A stretch of DNA of 37,329 nucleotides from positions 1 to 37,329 of the forward strand of contig PLBO01000089.1 in NCBI GenBank assembly GCA_003134555.1. The letters run 5' to 3'. The notes beneath the pieces are model-generated. The model ran no database searches, was not told where the DNA came from, and saw nothing but the letters and a program-made list of their open reading frames with translations. Positions 1 through 8,372 of this stretch are shown here, in pieces. A program made the position numbers and the translations under genes. The stretch comes from Actinomycetota bacterium (GTDB taxonomy: Bacteria; Actinomycetota; Acidimicrobiia; IMCC26256; PALSA-610). The stretch's first letter is position 1; each line of letters opens with the position of its first letter.

Positions 1-166
1 CGAGGTCGACGGCCTGACCATCGAGTGCTGGCTGCACGGGTCGCGCTTCGACCTGCTCACCGGGCACCCCACCGGCCTGCCGGCCACCAAGCCCATCCCC
101 GTCTACCCCGTCAAGATCGAGGACGAGGACGTCTACGTCTGCCTCGTCCCGGTCGAGGAGAGCTGA
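1..166 (+). CDS. Rieske-type [2Fe-2S] ferredoxin, C-terminal part (cut by window start)
   Basis: The frame is open from base 2 to the TGA at 164-166 and gives the last 54 residues of a small Rieske ferredoxin. The second cluster-binding motif is visible as C-W-L-H-G (residues 14-18 of the fragment), the C-x2-H half of a Rieske site, followed by S-R-F-D and a proline/valine-rich C-terminus ending VCLVPVEES. In actinobacterial SUF operons a small non-haem Rieske protein often lies between sufD and sufC, and that is the position here. The stop codon overlaps the sufC ATG (TGATG at 164-168), so the two are translationally coupled. The first C-x-H motif lies outside the window. An electron-transfer role in cluster assembly is inferred from context. 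Confidence 0.85.
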   Translation, partial: EVDGLTIECWLHGSRFDLLTGHPTGLPATKPIPVYPVKIEDEDVYVCLVPVEES

Positions 167-924
167 TGTCAGTCCTGGAGATCCACGACCTGCACGTGTC
201 CGTCCAGACCGAGGGCGGCCCCACCGAGATCCTGCGCGGGGTCAACCTGACCGTCCGGCAGGGCCAGACCCACGCGATCATGGGCCCCAACGGCTCGGGC
301 AAGTCCACGCTGGCGTACTCGGTGGCCGGGCACCCGAAGTACACCGTGACGCAGGGCTCGGTGACGCTGGACGGCGCCGACGTGCTCGCGATGAGCGTGG
401 ACCAGCGGGCTCGGGCCGGCCTGTTCCTCGCGATGCAGTACCCGGTGGAGATCCCCGGGGTCTCGGTGTCGAACTTCCTGCGCACCGCTGCCACCGCCGT
501 CCGCGGCGAGGCGCCCAAGCTGCGCGAATGGGTCAAGGACGTCAACGGGGCCATGGAGCGGCTGTCCATCGACCCGTCGTTCTCCGGCCGCAACGTCAAC
601 GAGGGCTTCTCCGGTGGCGAGAAGAAGCGCCACGAGATCCTCCAGCTCGAGCTGCTCAAGCCGCGCATCGCGATCCTGGACGAGACCGACTCCGGGCTGG
701 ACGTCGACGCGCTGCGGGTCGTCGCCGAGGGCGTGAACCGGGTCCGCGAGAGCGGCCAGGTGGGGGTCCTGCTGATCACCCACTACACCCGGATCCTGCG
801 CTACATCGAGCCCGACTTCGTGCACGTCTTCGTCGACGGCCGGATCGTCGAAGAGGGCGGTCGTGAGCTTGCCGACCGGCTCGAAACCGAAGGCTACGAG
901 CGCTTCGCGAAGACGACGGCCTGA
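166..924 (+). CDS. sufC: SufC, Fe-S cluster assembly ATPase
   Basis: SufC is the soluble ABC ATPase of the SufBCD scaffold, on which [Fe-S] clusters are built in the cytoplasm. The protein has 252 residues, the normal family length. Walker A is GPNGSGKST at residues 40-48. The signature is FSGGEKKRHEILQ, near residue 148, and Walker B is the SufC-typical AILDETDSGLD. The ATG at 166 overlaps the stop of the Rieske gene. A longer in-frame reading from base 25 exists, but it covers the Rieske coding sequence in another frame and is not expected to be real. sufS follows 13 nt downstream. sufB and sufD are presumably upstream of the window. Confidence 0.97.
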   Translation: MSVLEIHDLHVSVQTEGGPTEILRGVNLTVRQGQTHAIMGPNGSGKSTLAYSVAGHPKYTVTQGSVTLDGADVLAMSVDQRARAGLFLAMQYPVEIPGVSVSNFLRTAATAVRGEAPKLREWVKDVNGAMERLSIDPSFSGRNVNEGFSGGEKKRHEILQLELLKPRIAILDETDSGLDVDALRVVAEGVNRVRESGQVGVLLITHYTRILRYIEPDFVHVFVDGRIVEEGGRELADRLETEGYERFAKTTA

Positions 925-937
925 GGAGGCGGACCGC

Positions 938-2200
938 TTGAGCCAGCCACCCGTTGCCACCCACGCCGCCTACGACGTCGAGCTGCTGCGCAAGGACTTC
1001 CCGATCCTCGAGCGTCGCGTGCACGACAACCAGCCGCTCGTCTACCTCGACAGCGCGAACACTTCGCAGAAGCCACGCCAGGTGCTCGACGTCCTCACCG
1101 AGTTCTACGAGCAGCACAACTCGAACATCCACCGCGCGACGCATGCGCTGGGCGAGGAAGCGACAGAGGCGTACGAGAGCGCACGCATGAAGGTTGCGTC
1201 GTTCATAGGCGCGCCGAGCGCTGACGAGATCATCTTCACGAAGAACTCGTCCGAGGCGCTGAACCTGATCGCGAACGTGCTGGCCTGGGGCGAGCGCGGG
1301 CTGAAGCCCGGTGACGAGGTCGTCATCACCGAGATGGAGCACCACTCCAACATCGTGCCGTGGCAGCTACTGTGTGAGCGCACCGGTGCGACGTTGCGGT
1401 GGTTCGGCGTAACCGACGACGGCCGGCTCGACCTGTCCGACATCGACACGCTCATCAACGAGCACACGAAGGTCGTCTCGTTCGTCCATGTCTCCAACGT
1501 GCTCGGCACCTTGAATCCGGTGGCACTCATCGCAGCCCGCGCGCATGCAGTCGGTGCGATCGTCGTGCTCGACGCCTCGCAGTCGGTGCCGCAACTGCCC
1601 GTCGACGTCCAGGAACTCGGGATCGACGTCGTTGCCTTCACGGGTCACAAGATGTGCGGCCCAACCGGCATCGGCATGCTGTGGGGACGTCGCGAACTGC
1701 TCGAGGCGTTACCACCCTTCCTCGGCGGCGGCGAGATGATCGAGACCGTCACCATGGAACGCTCGACGTATGCCGGTCTTCCGCACAAGTACGAGGCCGG
1801 CACGCCGCCGATCGCCGAGGCGGTTGCACTTGGCGCAGCTGTTGACTATCTGACGGGCATCGGCATGGACGCCGTGGCTGCGCACGAGCGTGAGATCACG
1901 GCGTACGCGTTGTCGGCACTCACCGAGGTTCCCGAGCTGCGTGTGCTCGGCCCAACCGAACCTGTCGACCGAGGTGGCGCGATCTCGTTCACCCTCGGCT
2001 CGGTGCATCCACACGACGTCGCGCAGATCCTCGACGGCCATGGCATCGCGGTGCGGGCGGGGCATCATTGCGGCCGCCCGATCCATCGGCGCTTCGGCGT
2101 AGCCGCGTCGACCCGGGCCTCGTTCTACCTTTACACCACGACGTCCGAGATCGACGCTCTCGTCGCCGGGCTCGACAAGGCGAAGAGGTTCTTCGGCTGA
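938..2200 (+). CDS. sufS: SufS, cysteine desulfurase (class V aminotransferase fold)
   Basis: SufS is a PLP enzyme that removes sulfur from cysteine and passes it as a persulfide to SufU for Fe-S cluster assembly. The protein has 420 residues. The PLP lysine is K238 in TGHKMCGPTG, and the catalytic cysteine is C378 in RAGHHCGRP, the type-II (SufS) context. I chose the TTG at 938 because a strong Shine-Dalgarno, GAGGAGG (923-929), lies 8 nt before it and because the upstream in-frame sequence overlaps sufC. It sits in the order sufC-sufS-sufU-sufT, and its stop overlaps the sufU ATG (TGATG). TTG initiation here is well supported but not proven. Confidence 0.96.
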   Translation: MSQPPVATHAAYDVELLRKDFPILERRVHDNQPLVYLDSANTSQKPRQVLDVLTEFYEQHNSNIHRATHALGEEATEAYESARMKVASFIGAPSADEIIFTKNSSEALNLIANVLAWGERGLKPGDEVVITEMEHHSNIVPWQLLCERTGATLRWFGVTDDGRLDLSDIDTLINEHTKVVSFVHVSNVLGTLNPVALIAARAHAVGAIVVLDASQSVPQLPVDVQELGIDVVAFTGHKMCGPTGIGMLWGRRELLEALPPFLGGGEMIETVTMERSTYAGLPHKYEAGTPPIAEAVALGAAVDYLTGIGMDAVAAHEREITAYALSALTEVPELRVLGPTEPVDRGGAISFTLGSVHPHDVAQILDGHGIAVRAGHHCGRPIHRRFGVAASTRASFYLYTTTSEIDALVAGLDKAKRFFG

Positions 2201-2676
2201 TGCAACTCGAATCGATGTACCAGGAGATCATCCTCGATCATTACCGCACGCCTCATCACAAGGGACTGCGTGAACCGTTCGATGTCGAGGTACACCACGT
2301 CAACCCGACCTGCGGCGACGAAATCACCTTGCGCGTCAAGCTTGATGGCAGCACCGTTTCGGATGTGTCGTACGACAGCCTGGGCTGCTCGATCAGCCAG
2401 GCAAGCGCATCGGTGCTGACCGATCTCGTGATCGGTCGCGACATCGACGCGGGCCTGACCGCGCACCGGGAGTTCGTCGCGCTCATGCAGAGCAGGGGCG
2501 AAGCCGTCCCTGACGAGGAGATCCTTGAGGACGCAGTGGCCTTCGCCGGTGTCTCGAAGTACCCGGCGCGGGTGAAGTGCGCGCTGCTCTCATGGATGGC
2601 GTGGAAAGACGCGACCGCGCAGGCCCAAGAACACTCGACGATGTCGGAAGGCGACAACGATGACCGCGACAGTTGA
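2200..2676 (+). CDS. sufU: SufU, zinc-dependent sulfurtransferase/scaffold
   Basis: SufU accepts persulfide sulfur from SufS in Gram-positive and actinobacterial SUF systems. The protein has 158 residues and an IscU-like fold. Its ligand cysteines are visible in NPTCGDEI, in LGCSISQAS and in ARVKCALLSW. The longer spacing between the second and third cysteine motifs distinguishes SufU from IscU. The ATG at 2200 overlaps the sufS stop (TGATG). Its own 3' end overlaps sufT by 17 nt. The C-terminal tail (about 20 residues, acidic and Ser-rich) is probably flexible. Confidence 0.96.
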   Translation: MQLESMYQEIILDHYRTPHHKGLREPFDVEVHHVNPTCGDEITLRVKLDGSTVSDVSYDSLGCSISQASASVLTDLVIGRDIDAGLTAHREFVALMQSRGEAVPDEEILEDAVAFAGVSKYPARVKCALLSWMAWKDATAQAQEHSTMSEGDNDDRDS

Positions 2677-2971
2677 TGACATCAAAGAGGCCTTGTACGA
2701 CGTGGTCGATCCCGAGCTCGGCATCAACGTCGTCGACCTTGGGCTCATCTACGACCTTGCGCTGGACGACGAGGGCGTGGTCACGATCGACATGACCCTT
2801 ACGTCCGCAGCGTGCCCGCTCACCGACGTCATCGAGGATCAGACGAGGGGAGCACTCGACGGCCTGGTGAAGGACTTCAAGATCAACTGGGTGTGGATGC
2901 CACCCTGGGGTCCCGAGAAGATCACTGACGATGGGCGCGAGCAGCTGAGGGCGCTCGGCTTCAACGTCTGA
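2660..2971 (+). CDS. sufT: SufT / MIP18-family (DUF59) Fe-S assembly protein
   Basis: This 103-residue protein consists of one DUF59/MIP18 domain, as in PaaD and SufT, which help mature [4Fe-4S] proteins. The start matches the family pattern: VDDIKEALYDVVDPELGINVVDLGLIYD, quoted here as the region of residues 5-32 with key residues D17-P18-E19-L20-G21. The conserved cysteine lies in LTSAACPLTD (residues 48-57), and the C-terminus carries WMPPWGPEKIT. It overlaps sufU by 17 nt and is the last gene of the SUF operon here. The next gene begins 94 nt downstream. Confidence 0.93.
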   Translation: MTATVDDIKEALYDVVDPELGINVVDLGLIYDLALDDEGVVTIDMTLTSAACPLTDVIEDQTRGALDGLVKDFKINWVWMPPWGPEKITDDGREQLRALGFNV

Positions 2972-2986
2972 TCACTCCTACAGACA

Positions 2987-3003
2987 GCCCGCCCTGACCG
3001 GGC
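2987..3003 (+). terminator. Possible weak hairpin after the SUF operon
   Basis: A 5-bp GC stem (GCCCG at 2987-2991 with CGGGC at 2999-3003) and a 7-nt loop lie 16 nt after the sufT stop. There is no T tract, so this is only a weak candidate terminator or attenuation hairpin. Confidence 0.25.
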
Positions 3004-3065
3004 CGACATCCGCGCGCAAACCGATCGCCGGTGCCTGACCGCAAATGCCTGCCGAGAGGATTTCC

Positions 3066-4664
3066 GTGATTACCGCCACCGACGTTGAGATCAGCGTCGG
3101 CTCGCGCGTCCTGCTCGATGCCGTTACGTTCCGGATCGCGCCCGGCGACCGCATCGGGCTGGTCGGGCGCAACGGCGCCGGCAAGACCACGCTGACGAAG
3201 GTGCTCGCGGGCGAGGCGGTAGCGGCATCGGGAACCGTGACAAACACCGGGCAGATCGGCTACCTCCCGCAGGACCCGCGAACCGGCGACCTCGACATCT
3301 TGGCCCGTGACCGGATCCTGTCCGCGCGCGGACTCGACGTCGTCGTCCGTGACATGCGGGCGGCGGAAACCAGCATGGGCAGCACCGACGACGCGGTGCG
3401 TGACGCGGCGGTGCGTCGCTATGGCCGCGTCGAGGACCACTTCCACGTGCTCGGCGGCTACGCGGCCGAATCCGAGGCGGCGTCGATCGCGGCGAGTCTC
3501 GGACTTCCTGACCGGGTGCTCGGCCAGCCCCTCGGCACGTTGTCAGGTGGCCAGCGGCGTCGCGTCGAACTCGCCCGGATCCTGTTCTCCGGCGCCGAGA
3601 CGCTGCTCCTCGACGAACCGACCAACCATCTCGACGCCGATTCCATCGCGTGGCTTCGCGAGTTCCTGCGCTCACACAAGGGCGGGCTGGTGCTCATCAG
3701 CCACGATGTCAGCCTGCTCGAGGCCACCGTCAACCGGGTGCTGCACCTCGATGCGACCCGTGCGGTGCTCGACATCTACAACGTGGGCTGGAAGACCTAC
3801 CTCGACCAACGCGAGGCCGACGAGCGGCGGCGAAAGCGAGAACGGGCGAACGCCGAACGGAAGGCGACCACGTTGCAGGCGCAGGCCGACCGGATGCGGT
3901 ACAAGGCGACGAAGGCCACTGCCGCGCAGAACATGGAGAAGCGCGCCCACAAGTTGCTGGCCGGCCTCGAAGAGGTCCGCAAACACGACAAGGTGGCGAA
4001 GCTCAGGTTCCCCGATCCGGCGCCATGCGGAAAGGTGCCGCTGTCGGCGACCGGGCTGTCGAAGTCGTACGGATCGCTGGAGGTCTTCACCGATGTTGAC
4101 CTCGCGATCGACAAGGGCAGCAGAGTCGTCATCCTCGGACTCAACGGCGCGGGCAAGACCACCCTGTTGCGCACGCTGGCCGGGGTCGAAACGGCCGACA
4201 CCGGTGAGGTGCTACCCGGTCACGGGCTGAAGCTCGGTTACTACGCCCAGGAACACGAGACGCTCGACCCCGACGCAACGGTGCTGGAGACCATGCGGTC
4301 GTCTTCACCCGAGTTGACGGACGCCGATCTGCGCCGCGTTCTCGGCAGCTTCCTGTTCTCCGGTGACACCGCTTCACAAACCACGCGCACCTTGTCGGGG
4401 GGCGAGAAGACCAGGCTGGCGCTGGCCAGACTCGTGGTGTCGAGCGCCAACGTCCTGTTGCTCGACGAGCCGACGAACAACCTCGACCCGGCCAGTCGGG
4501 AAGAAGTGCTGCGCGCGCTTCGTGGCTATCGTGGTGCGATCGTGCTGGTGACGCACGACGAGGGCGCAGTCGAGGCATTGTCGCCCGAGCGCGTGCTGCT
4601 GCTACCCGATGGCGTCGAGGACATCTGGAGCGAGGAGCTGGCCGACCTCGTCGCGCTCGCCTGA
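3066..4664 (+). CDS. ABC-F family ATPase (twin nucleotide-binding domains, no membrane part)
   Basis: ABC-F proteins act on the ribosome, as translation factors or antibiotic-resistance proteins, and not as transporters. The protein has 532 residues and two ABC domains. The first has Walker A GRNGAGKTT, signature LSGGQRRRVELARI and Walker B LLLDEPTNHLD. The second has GLNGAGKTT, LSGGEKTRLALARL and LLLDEPTNNLD. Between them is the lysine/arginine-rich linker typical of ABC-F (roughly residues 235-320). I chose the GTG at 3066, giving VITATDVEI, because GAGAGGA (3054-3060) sits 5 nt upstream and this matches the N-terminus I recall for mycobacterial Rv1473. An ATG at 3045 is a possible alternative. 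The specific target (EttA-like or resistance) cannot be told. Confidence 0.93.
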   Translation: MITATDVEISVGSRVLLDAVTFRIAPGDRIGLVGRNGAGKTTLTKVLAGEAVAASGTVTNTGQIGYLPQDPRTGDLDILARDRILSARGLDVVVRDMRAAETSMGSTDDAVRDAAVRRYGRVEDHFHVLGGYAAESEAASIAASLGLPDRVLGQPLGTLSGGQRRRVELARILFSGAETLLLDEPTNHLDADSIAWLREFLRSHKGGLVLISHDVSLLEATVNRVLHLDATRAVLDIYNVGWKTYLDQREADERRRKRERANAERKATTLQAQADRMRYKATKATAAQNMEKRAHKLLAGLEEVRKHDKVAKLRFPDPAPCGKVPLSATGLSKSYGSLEVFTDVDLAIDKGSRVVILGLNGAGKTTLLRTLAGVETADTGEVLPGHGLKLGYYAQEHETLDPDATVLETMRSSSPELTDADLRRVLGSFLFSGDTASQTTRTLSGGEKTRLALARLVVSSANVLLLDEPTNNLDPASREEVLRALRGYRGAIVLVTHDEGAVEALSPERVLLLPDGVEDIWSEELADLVALA

Positions 4665-4808
4665 TCGGCTCGCCGAGGCTTGGACCTCCCGTGGGCGGGT
4701 AGCACTGCGTAGTCGATTGGCTCTGCCAGTGGCCGATCGGACCAACATGGGTGATCATGGGTGGACTGGACTCCCACGTACAGGTTCCGAGCTAGAAAGG
4801 GAGAATCC

Positions 4809-5027
4809 GTGGCTGACACTCTCAAGAAGGGCAGCCGGGTCACCGGTGGCGAGCGCGATCGGCTGTCTGCCGACCTACGCCGGAAGTACGACGGCGGCGC
4901 GAGCATCCGCGCGCTGGCCGATGCGACCGGGCGGTCATACGGTTTCGTCCACCGCATCCTGACCGAGTCCGGCGCAGCCCTTCGCGGGCGTGGCGGCGCG
5001 ACTCGCGGCAAGGCCAAGGCGCGCTGA
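4809..5027 (+). CDS. Small actinobacterial helix-turn-helix protein
   Basis: This 72-residue basic protein starts VADTLKKGSRVTGGERDRL. It carries a compact HTH (ASIRALADATGRSYGFVHRI, roughly residues 34-53) and ends in a Gly/Arg/Lys tail. It belongs to a highly conserved actinobacterial family that I recall occurring next to ABC-F genes (Rv1473A in M. tuberculosis). The GTG at 4809 is preceded by AAAGGGAG (4796-4803) at good spacing. A longer in-frame ATG at 4761 lacks such a site and is not in the family's conserved region. Its regulatory target is unknown to me. Confidence 0.85.
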   Translation: MADTLKKGSRVTGGERDRLSADLRRKYDGGASIRALADATGRSYGFVHRILTESGAALRGRGGATRGKAKAR

Positions 5028-5083
5028 CCCAGCTGTCGACACCCTGACCGAAGCTGTCGGCACGGCCCGCACCGGGGGCGGTC

Positions 5084-5089
5084 TAGGGT
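5084..5089 (+). promoter_or_regulatory. Candidate -10 box (TAGGGT) for leaderless transcription of the crotonase gene
   Basis: TAGGGT fits the actinobacterial TANNNT -10 pattern and ends 7 nt before the GTG at 5097, so transcription would start at or next to the start codon. No convincing -35 is seen. No Shine-Dalgarno precedes the GTG. Confidence 0.45.
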
Positions 5090-5096
5090 CGCATGC

Positions 5097-5735
5097 GTGC
5101 CTGCGGACGAGGTTGTGGTCGTGCGGCTGCCCTCACTGGCGGCCGCCCTCTGGCCGGCGCTCGCTACCGCCGGTGGCGCTCTGACGGGCGCTGTTCGGGT
5201 CGTCGTCCTACGCGGCGAGGCGGCCGACTTCTTCAGCGATTCAGCGCAACCCGGACCCGACGCCACAGGTCCCGGCGAGTCTCTCGACTGGTTGCGTCGC
5301 CACGACCTCATCACGATCGCGGTGATCGACGGACGCGCGACGGGTGCCGGGCTCGCTCTTGCCATGGCGTGCGACCTGCGGCTTGCGGCGGACGACGCCG
5401 AGTTGGCCGTGCCGGGCAGTGACCCGCGGACCTGGGAGCCGATCGAGGGCACTGAGCGACTCGTTGACGCCCTCGGGTACGCCCGGGCGCTCGAACTTGC
5501 GCTGACCGGCCGCCCGGTTTCGGGGCGGGAGGCGGCGGCGCTCGGGCTGGTGAACCGCGCGGTGCCCTCGGGCACGCTCGAGGCCGCGCTCGGCGAGCTG
5601 GTCGCCGCGGCACTCGCGACGCCCCGCACGGCGGCCACGCTGACGAAGGCGATGCTGGCGGCGTCCGGCAAAGATCGGATGCGCAGGATGGGCGAGGTGA
5701 CGGCAGCGTTTCGGCTCAGCGAGCGCGAGTTGTGA
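5097..5735 (+). CDS. Enoyl-CoA hydratase/isomerase (crotonase) family protein
   Basis: This 212-residue crotonase-fold protein is shorter than the usual 250-270. The oxyanion-hole region is clear (VIDGRATGAGLALAMACDLR, about residues 76-95). So is the helical region GYARALELALTGRPVSGREAAALGLVNRAVP. The N-terminus is compact, without the usual first strands. The family acts on acyl-CoA thioesters, but the substrate cannot be assigned and catalytic glutamates are uncertain. The GTG at 5097 is used because it is the only in-frame start near the conserved part and follows a -10 box at leaderless distance. An echA gene lies near the ABC-F/HTH pair in M. tuberculosis too (echA12), so the neighbourhood is conserved. 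Confidence 0.85.
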   Translation: MPADEVVVVRLPSLAAALWPALATAGGALTGAVRVVVLRGEAADFFSDSAQPGPDATGPGESLDWLRRHDLITIAVIDGRATGAGLALAMACDLRLAADDAELAVPGSDPRTWEPIEGTERLVDALGYARALELALTGRPVSGREAAALGLVNRAVPSGTLEAALGELVAAALATPRTAATLTKAMLAASGKDRMRRMGEVTAAFRLSEREL

Positions 5736-5873
5736 TCGCCGGGAAGGCTGGGGAACCGAAAATCGTTGCGTACGGAGCAGACTGGTAGTCGAAACTCGAA
5801 GTGACGGATGGCCGTGACACTGTGAGTGGTCGAGACAGCGGCATAGTTCGGCAACAGGTGGAGTGGTAACGCG

Positions 5874-7805
5874 ATGAGCATGGGCCAAGGCATGAGCACG
5901 TGGCATGCGATGCGCAGCTTCACCCAGGATTCGTCGGTGACCAAGCGGAAGTTGGCGCCTGGAACCGTTACGCGGATCATCAAGTTCGCCGCACCTTATA
6001 AGCGGCTCATCGCGTTCCTCCTTGTGCTGCTTGTCATCGACGCGGCGGTCGGTGCGGTGACCCCGTTGCTCATCCGCGAGATTCTGAACCAGGGCATCGG
6101 CGGCCACCGACCGCACCTCGTCGTCGGAATTGCTGCCATCATCGCCCTGATCGCTGTTCTCGACGCCGCGCTGATGCTCGCGCAGCGGTATCTGTCGTCA
6201 CGTATCGGCGAGGGCCTCATCTTCGATATGCGGGCGAAGATATTCGGCCATATCCAAAAGATGCCGATCGCTTTCTTCACTCGGACGCAGACCGGCGCTC
6301 TCATCAGCCGCCTAAACAACGACGTGCTTGGTGCCCAGCAGGCCTTCACCAGCACGCTGTCGAGTGTCGTCAGCAACCTGCTGAGCGTGACATTCACCCT
6401 CGCGGTGATGTTCGCCCTGTCCTGGCAGATCACCCTCGTCGCATTAGCTCTGCTTCCCGTGTTCGTGTTGCCGGCGCGCTGGTTCGGGCGCAAGTTGCAG
6501 ACGATCACGCGTGAGAGCTACAACCTCAACGCTGCCATGAACAACACGATGAACGAGCGCTTCAACGTCGCCGGCGCGCTGCTGGTAAAGCTGTTTGGAC
6601 GGCCGCACGAGGAAGAGTCCGCATTCCGTAGCAAGGCCGGGCGCGTTCGCGATATCGGCGTCACCCAATCGATGTACGGCGGCGTGTTCTTCACGTCCCT
6701 GATGCTCGTCGCGTCGCTGGGCGCTGCGCTCGTCTACGGTTGGGGCGGCTGGCTTGCCGCGACGAGGCGGCTCGACGTAGGCACGGTGGTCGCGCTCGGT
6801 GCCTATCTCACGCGCCTCTACGGCCCGCTCACGGCATTGTCGAACGTCAATGTCTCGATCATGACCGCGCTGGTGTCCTTCGAGCGGGTATTCGAGGTGC
6901 TCGACCTGCCGCCGATGATCGACGACGCCCCAGCTGCCGTCGACCTGCCCGCCCGCGCCAACACCGTCGAGTTCGAGCATGTCGACTTCCGCTATCCCGC
7001 GGCGTCCGAGGTGTCGGTGGCGTCGCTCGAGTCGGTCGCGGTGCTCGACACCGCGCCGAACACTCAGGTGCTGTACGACGTGTCATTCAAGGCCGAACCG
7101 GGTCAGCTCGTCGCGCTCGTAGGCCCGTCGGGGGCGGGGAAGTCGACCATCTCTTCGTTGGTCTCGAGGCTTTATGACGTCACCGACGGAGTGGTGCGGA
7201 TCGGTGGCGTCGACGTCCGGCAGGCGACACTGAGCTCATTGCGTGAGGCCGTCGGCGTCGTGACGCAGGACAGTCACATGTTCCACGACACGGTCCGCGC
7301 GAACCTCGCGTACGCCAAGCCCGACGCGACCGAAGACGACCTCATCGAGGCCTGCAAGTCCGCGCAGATCTGGGATCTCGTGTCGTCGCTCAGCGACGGG
7401 CTCGACACGCTCGTCGGCGAGCGTGGGTATCGCCTCTCGGGCGGTGAGAAGCAACGCCTCGCGATCGCGCGGCTGTTGCTGAAGGCGCCGACCATCGTGG
7501 TGCTCGACGAGGCTACCGCGCACCTCGACTCCGAGTCCGAGGCCGCCGTGCAGCGTGCGCTCAAGACCGCACTCGCCGGCCGCACCTCGCTGGTCATCGC
7601 ACACCGGCTGTCCACGATCCGCGAGGCCGATCAGATCCTGGTAATCGACGAGGGCCGGATCGTCGAGCGCGGCCATCACGACGAGTTGCTGGTTGCAGGC
7701 GGTCTGTACGCCGAGCTGTACCGGACCCAGTTCGAGCGGCAGGCCGTGGCCGAGCTCGAAGACCTCGAGCTGGCCGACGTGGCGGGGGAGCCGGCCGCCG
7801 GCTGA
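5874..7805 (+). CDS. ABC exporter, fused membrane and ATPase domains (half-transporter)
   Basis: This 643-residue type-IV ABC exporter half-transporter is expected to work as a dimer in the cytoplasmic membrane. A transmembrane domain with about six helices spans roughly residues 40-335, starting KRLIAFLLVLLVIDAAVG. The nucleotide-binding domain carries Walker A GPSGAGKST, Q-loop VVTQDSHMF, signature LSGGEKQRLAIARL, Walker B TIVVLDEATAHLD and H-loop VIAHRLST. A variable 25-residue insert (SEVSVASLESVAVLDTA) precedes Walker A. The ATG at 5874 follows GGTGGAG. ATGs at 5880 and 5892 are alternatives. Substrate is unknown: lipid, drug or peptide are all possible. Confidence 0.93.
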   Translation: MSMGQGMSTWHAMRSFTQDSSVTKRKLAPGTVTRIIKFAAPYKRLIAFLLVLLVIDAAVGAVTPLLIREILNQGIGGHRPHLVVGIAAIIALIAVLDAALMLAQRYLSSRIGEGLIFDMRAKIFGHIQKMPIAFFTRTQTGALISRLNNDVLGAQQAFTSTLSSVVSNLLSVTFTLAVMFALSWQITLVALALLPVFVLPARWFGRKLQTITRESYNLNAAMNNTMNERFNVAGALLVKLFGRPHEEESAFRSKAGRVRDIGVTQSMYGGVFFTSLMLVASLGAALVYGWGGWLAATRRLDVGTVVALGAYLTRLYGPLTALSNVNVSIMTALVSFERVFEVLDLPPMIDDAPAAVDLPARANTVEFEHVDFRYPAASEVSVASLESVAVLDTAPNTQVLYDVSFKAEPGQLVALVGPSGAGKSTISSLVSRLYDVTDGVVRIGGVDVRQATLSSLREAVGVVTQDSHMFHDTVRANLAYAKPDATEDDLIEACKSAQIWDLVSSLSDGLDTLVGERGYRLSGGEKQRLAIARLLLKAPTIVVLDEATAHLDSESEAAVQRALKTALAGRTSLVIAHRLSTIREADQILVIDEGRIVERGHHDELLVAGGLYAELYRTQFERQAVAELEDLELADVAGEPAAG

Positions 7806-7934
7806 ACCGAACTTCGACGTGTCGGTGCGGCATGACGACGACCCGACGTCCGACGATGGACCCGATCGACGCGCGCAGCGTGCGCACGTCCCGAGTCCGG
7901 TTGCGACGTCGACGCCGCCGAGTCAGGAAGAGCA

Positions 7935-8372
7935 ATGGCAGAAGCAACACAGGCGACCGGGGTCGTGGGCGGCGCGAGCGCGCCGATCCTGCATCCCGTT
8001 CTCCGTGCACAGCTCGCCGCGCGCGCGGGCAACCTGCAACTCCGCATAGCCGACGCCATCACGGAGTTCGCGGGCACCATGACGTTCGTCTACATCCATG
8101 TGGTGGTCTTCGGGCTCTGGATGCTGTTCGTCGAGAAGAACCCCTGGCAGACCCTCACCCTGGTGGTCAGCTTGGAGGCCATCTTTCTCTCGACGTTCGT
8201 CATGATCGGCCAGAACCGGCAGGCCGCGTTCCAGCAGGCGAAGGCCGATCACGACTACGCGGAGGAGGAAGCGCTGCTCAAGGAGAACACGGAGCTCACC
8301 CGCACGATCCAGACCCTCACACGGGAAGTGCACGCGAAGCTTCTGGGGCAGGCACCCGGCGCCGGCGGGTGA
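7935..8372 (+). CDS. DUF1003 family membrane protein
   Basis: The protein has 145 residues. Two membrane helices follow each other at about residues 45-66 (TMTFVYIHVVVFGLWMLFV) and 73-92 (LTLVVSLEAIFLSTFVMIG). After them come the family motif QNRQAAFQQAKADHDY and a C-terminal helix with coiled-coil character (EEALLKENTELTRTIQTLTRE). This is the DUF1003 arrangement, whose biochemical role is not established. The start is supported by AGGAAG 5 nt before the ATG. Its last 56 nt overlap the convergent PAP2 gene. Confidence 0.88.
   Translation: MAEATQATGVVGGASAPILHPVLRAQLAARAGNLQLRIADAITEFAGTMTFVYIHVVVFGLWMLFVEKNPWQTLTLVVSLEAIFLSTFVMIGQNRQAAFQQAKADHDYAEEEALLKENTELTRTIQTLTREVHAKLLGQAPGAGG

Noticed and set aside
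25-165. In-frame N-terminal extension of sufC from an ATG-like start at 25.
   Set aside because: It is an out-of-frame reading of the Rieske gene, Arg/Pro/His-rich, and the ATG at 166 matches the SufC N-terminus.
4665-4808. Terminator or promoter in the 144-nt gap between the ABC-F and HTH genes (TCGG/CCGA hairpin at 4665-4676; CCGATCGG palindrome; CCCG/CGGG stem).
   Set aside because: Stems are 4-5 bp with no T tract and no -35/-10 pair stands out. Only the AAAGGGAG ribosome site is convincing.
5736-5873. Promoter of the ABC exporter in the 138-nt gap (TTGCGT, CATAGT hexamers).
   Set aside because: No pair with proper spacing and no TANNNT at a useful place; too weak to list.
924-7810. Possible assembly seam or transferred block: the SUF/ABC-F/exporter part resembles Mycobacteriales gene order, while the rest looks Acidimicrobiia-like.
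   Set aside because: Sample lines of sufC and sufS gave similar G+C (62-63% by hand), overlaps are intact, and no breakpoint, repeat or truncated gene marks a junction. Per-gene phylogenies would be needed.
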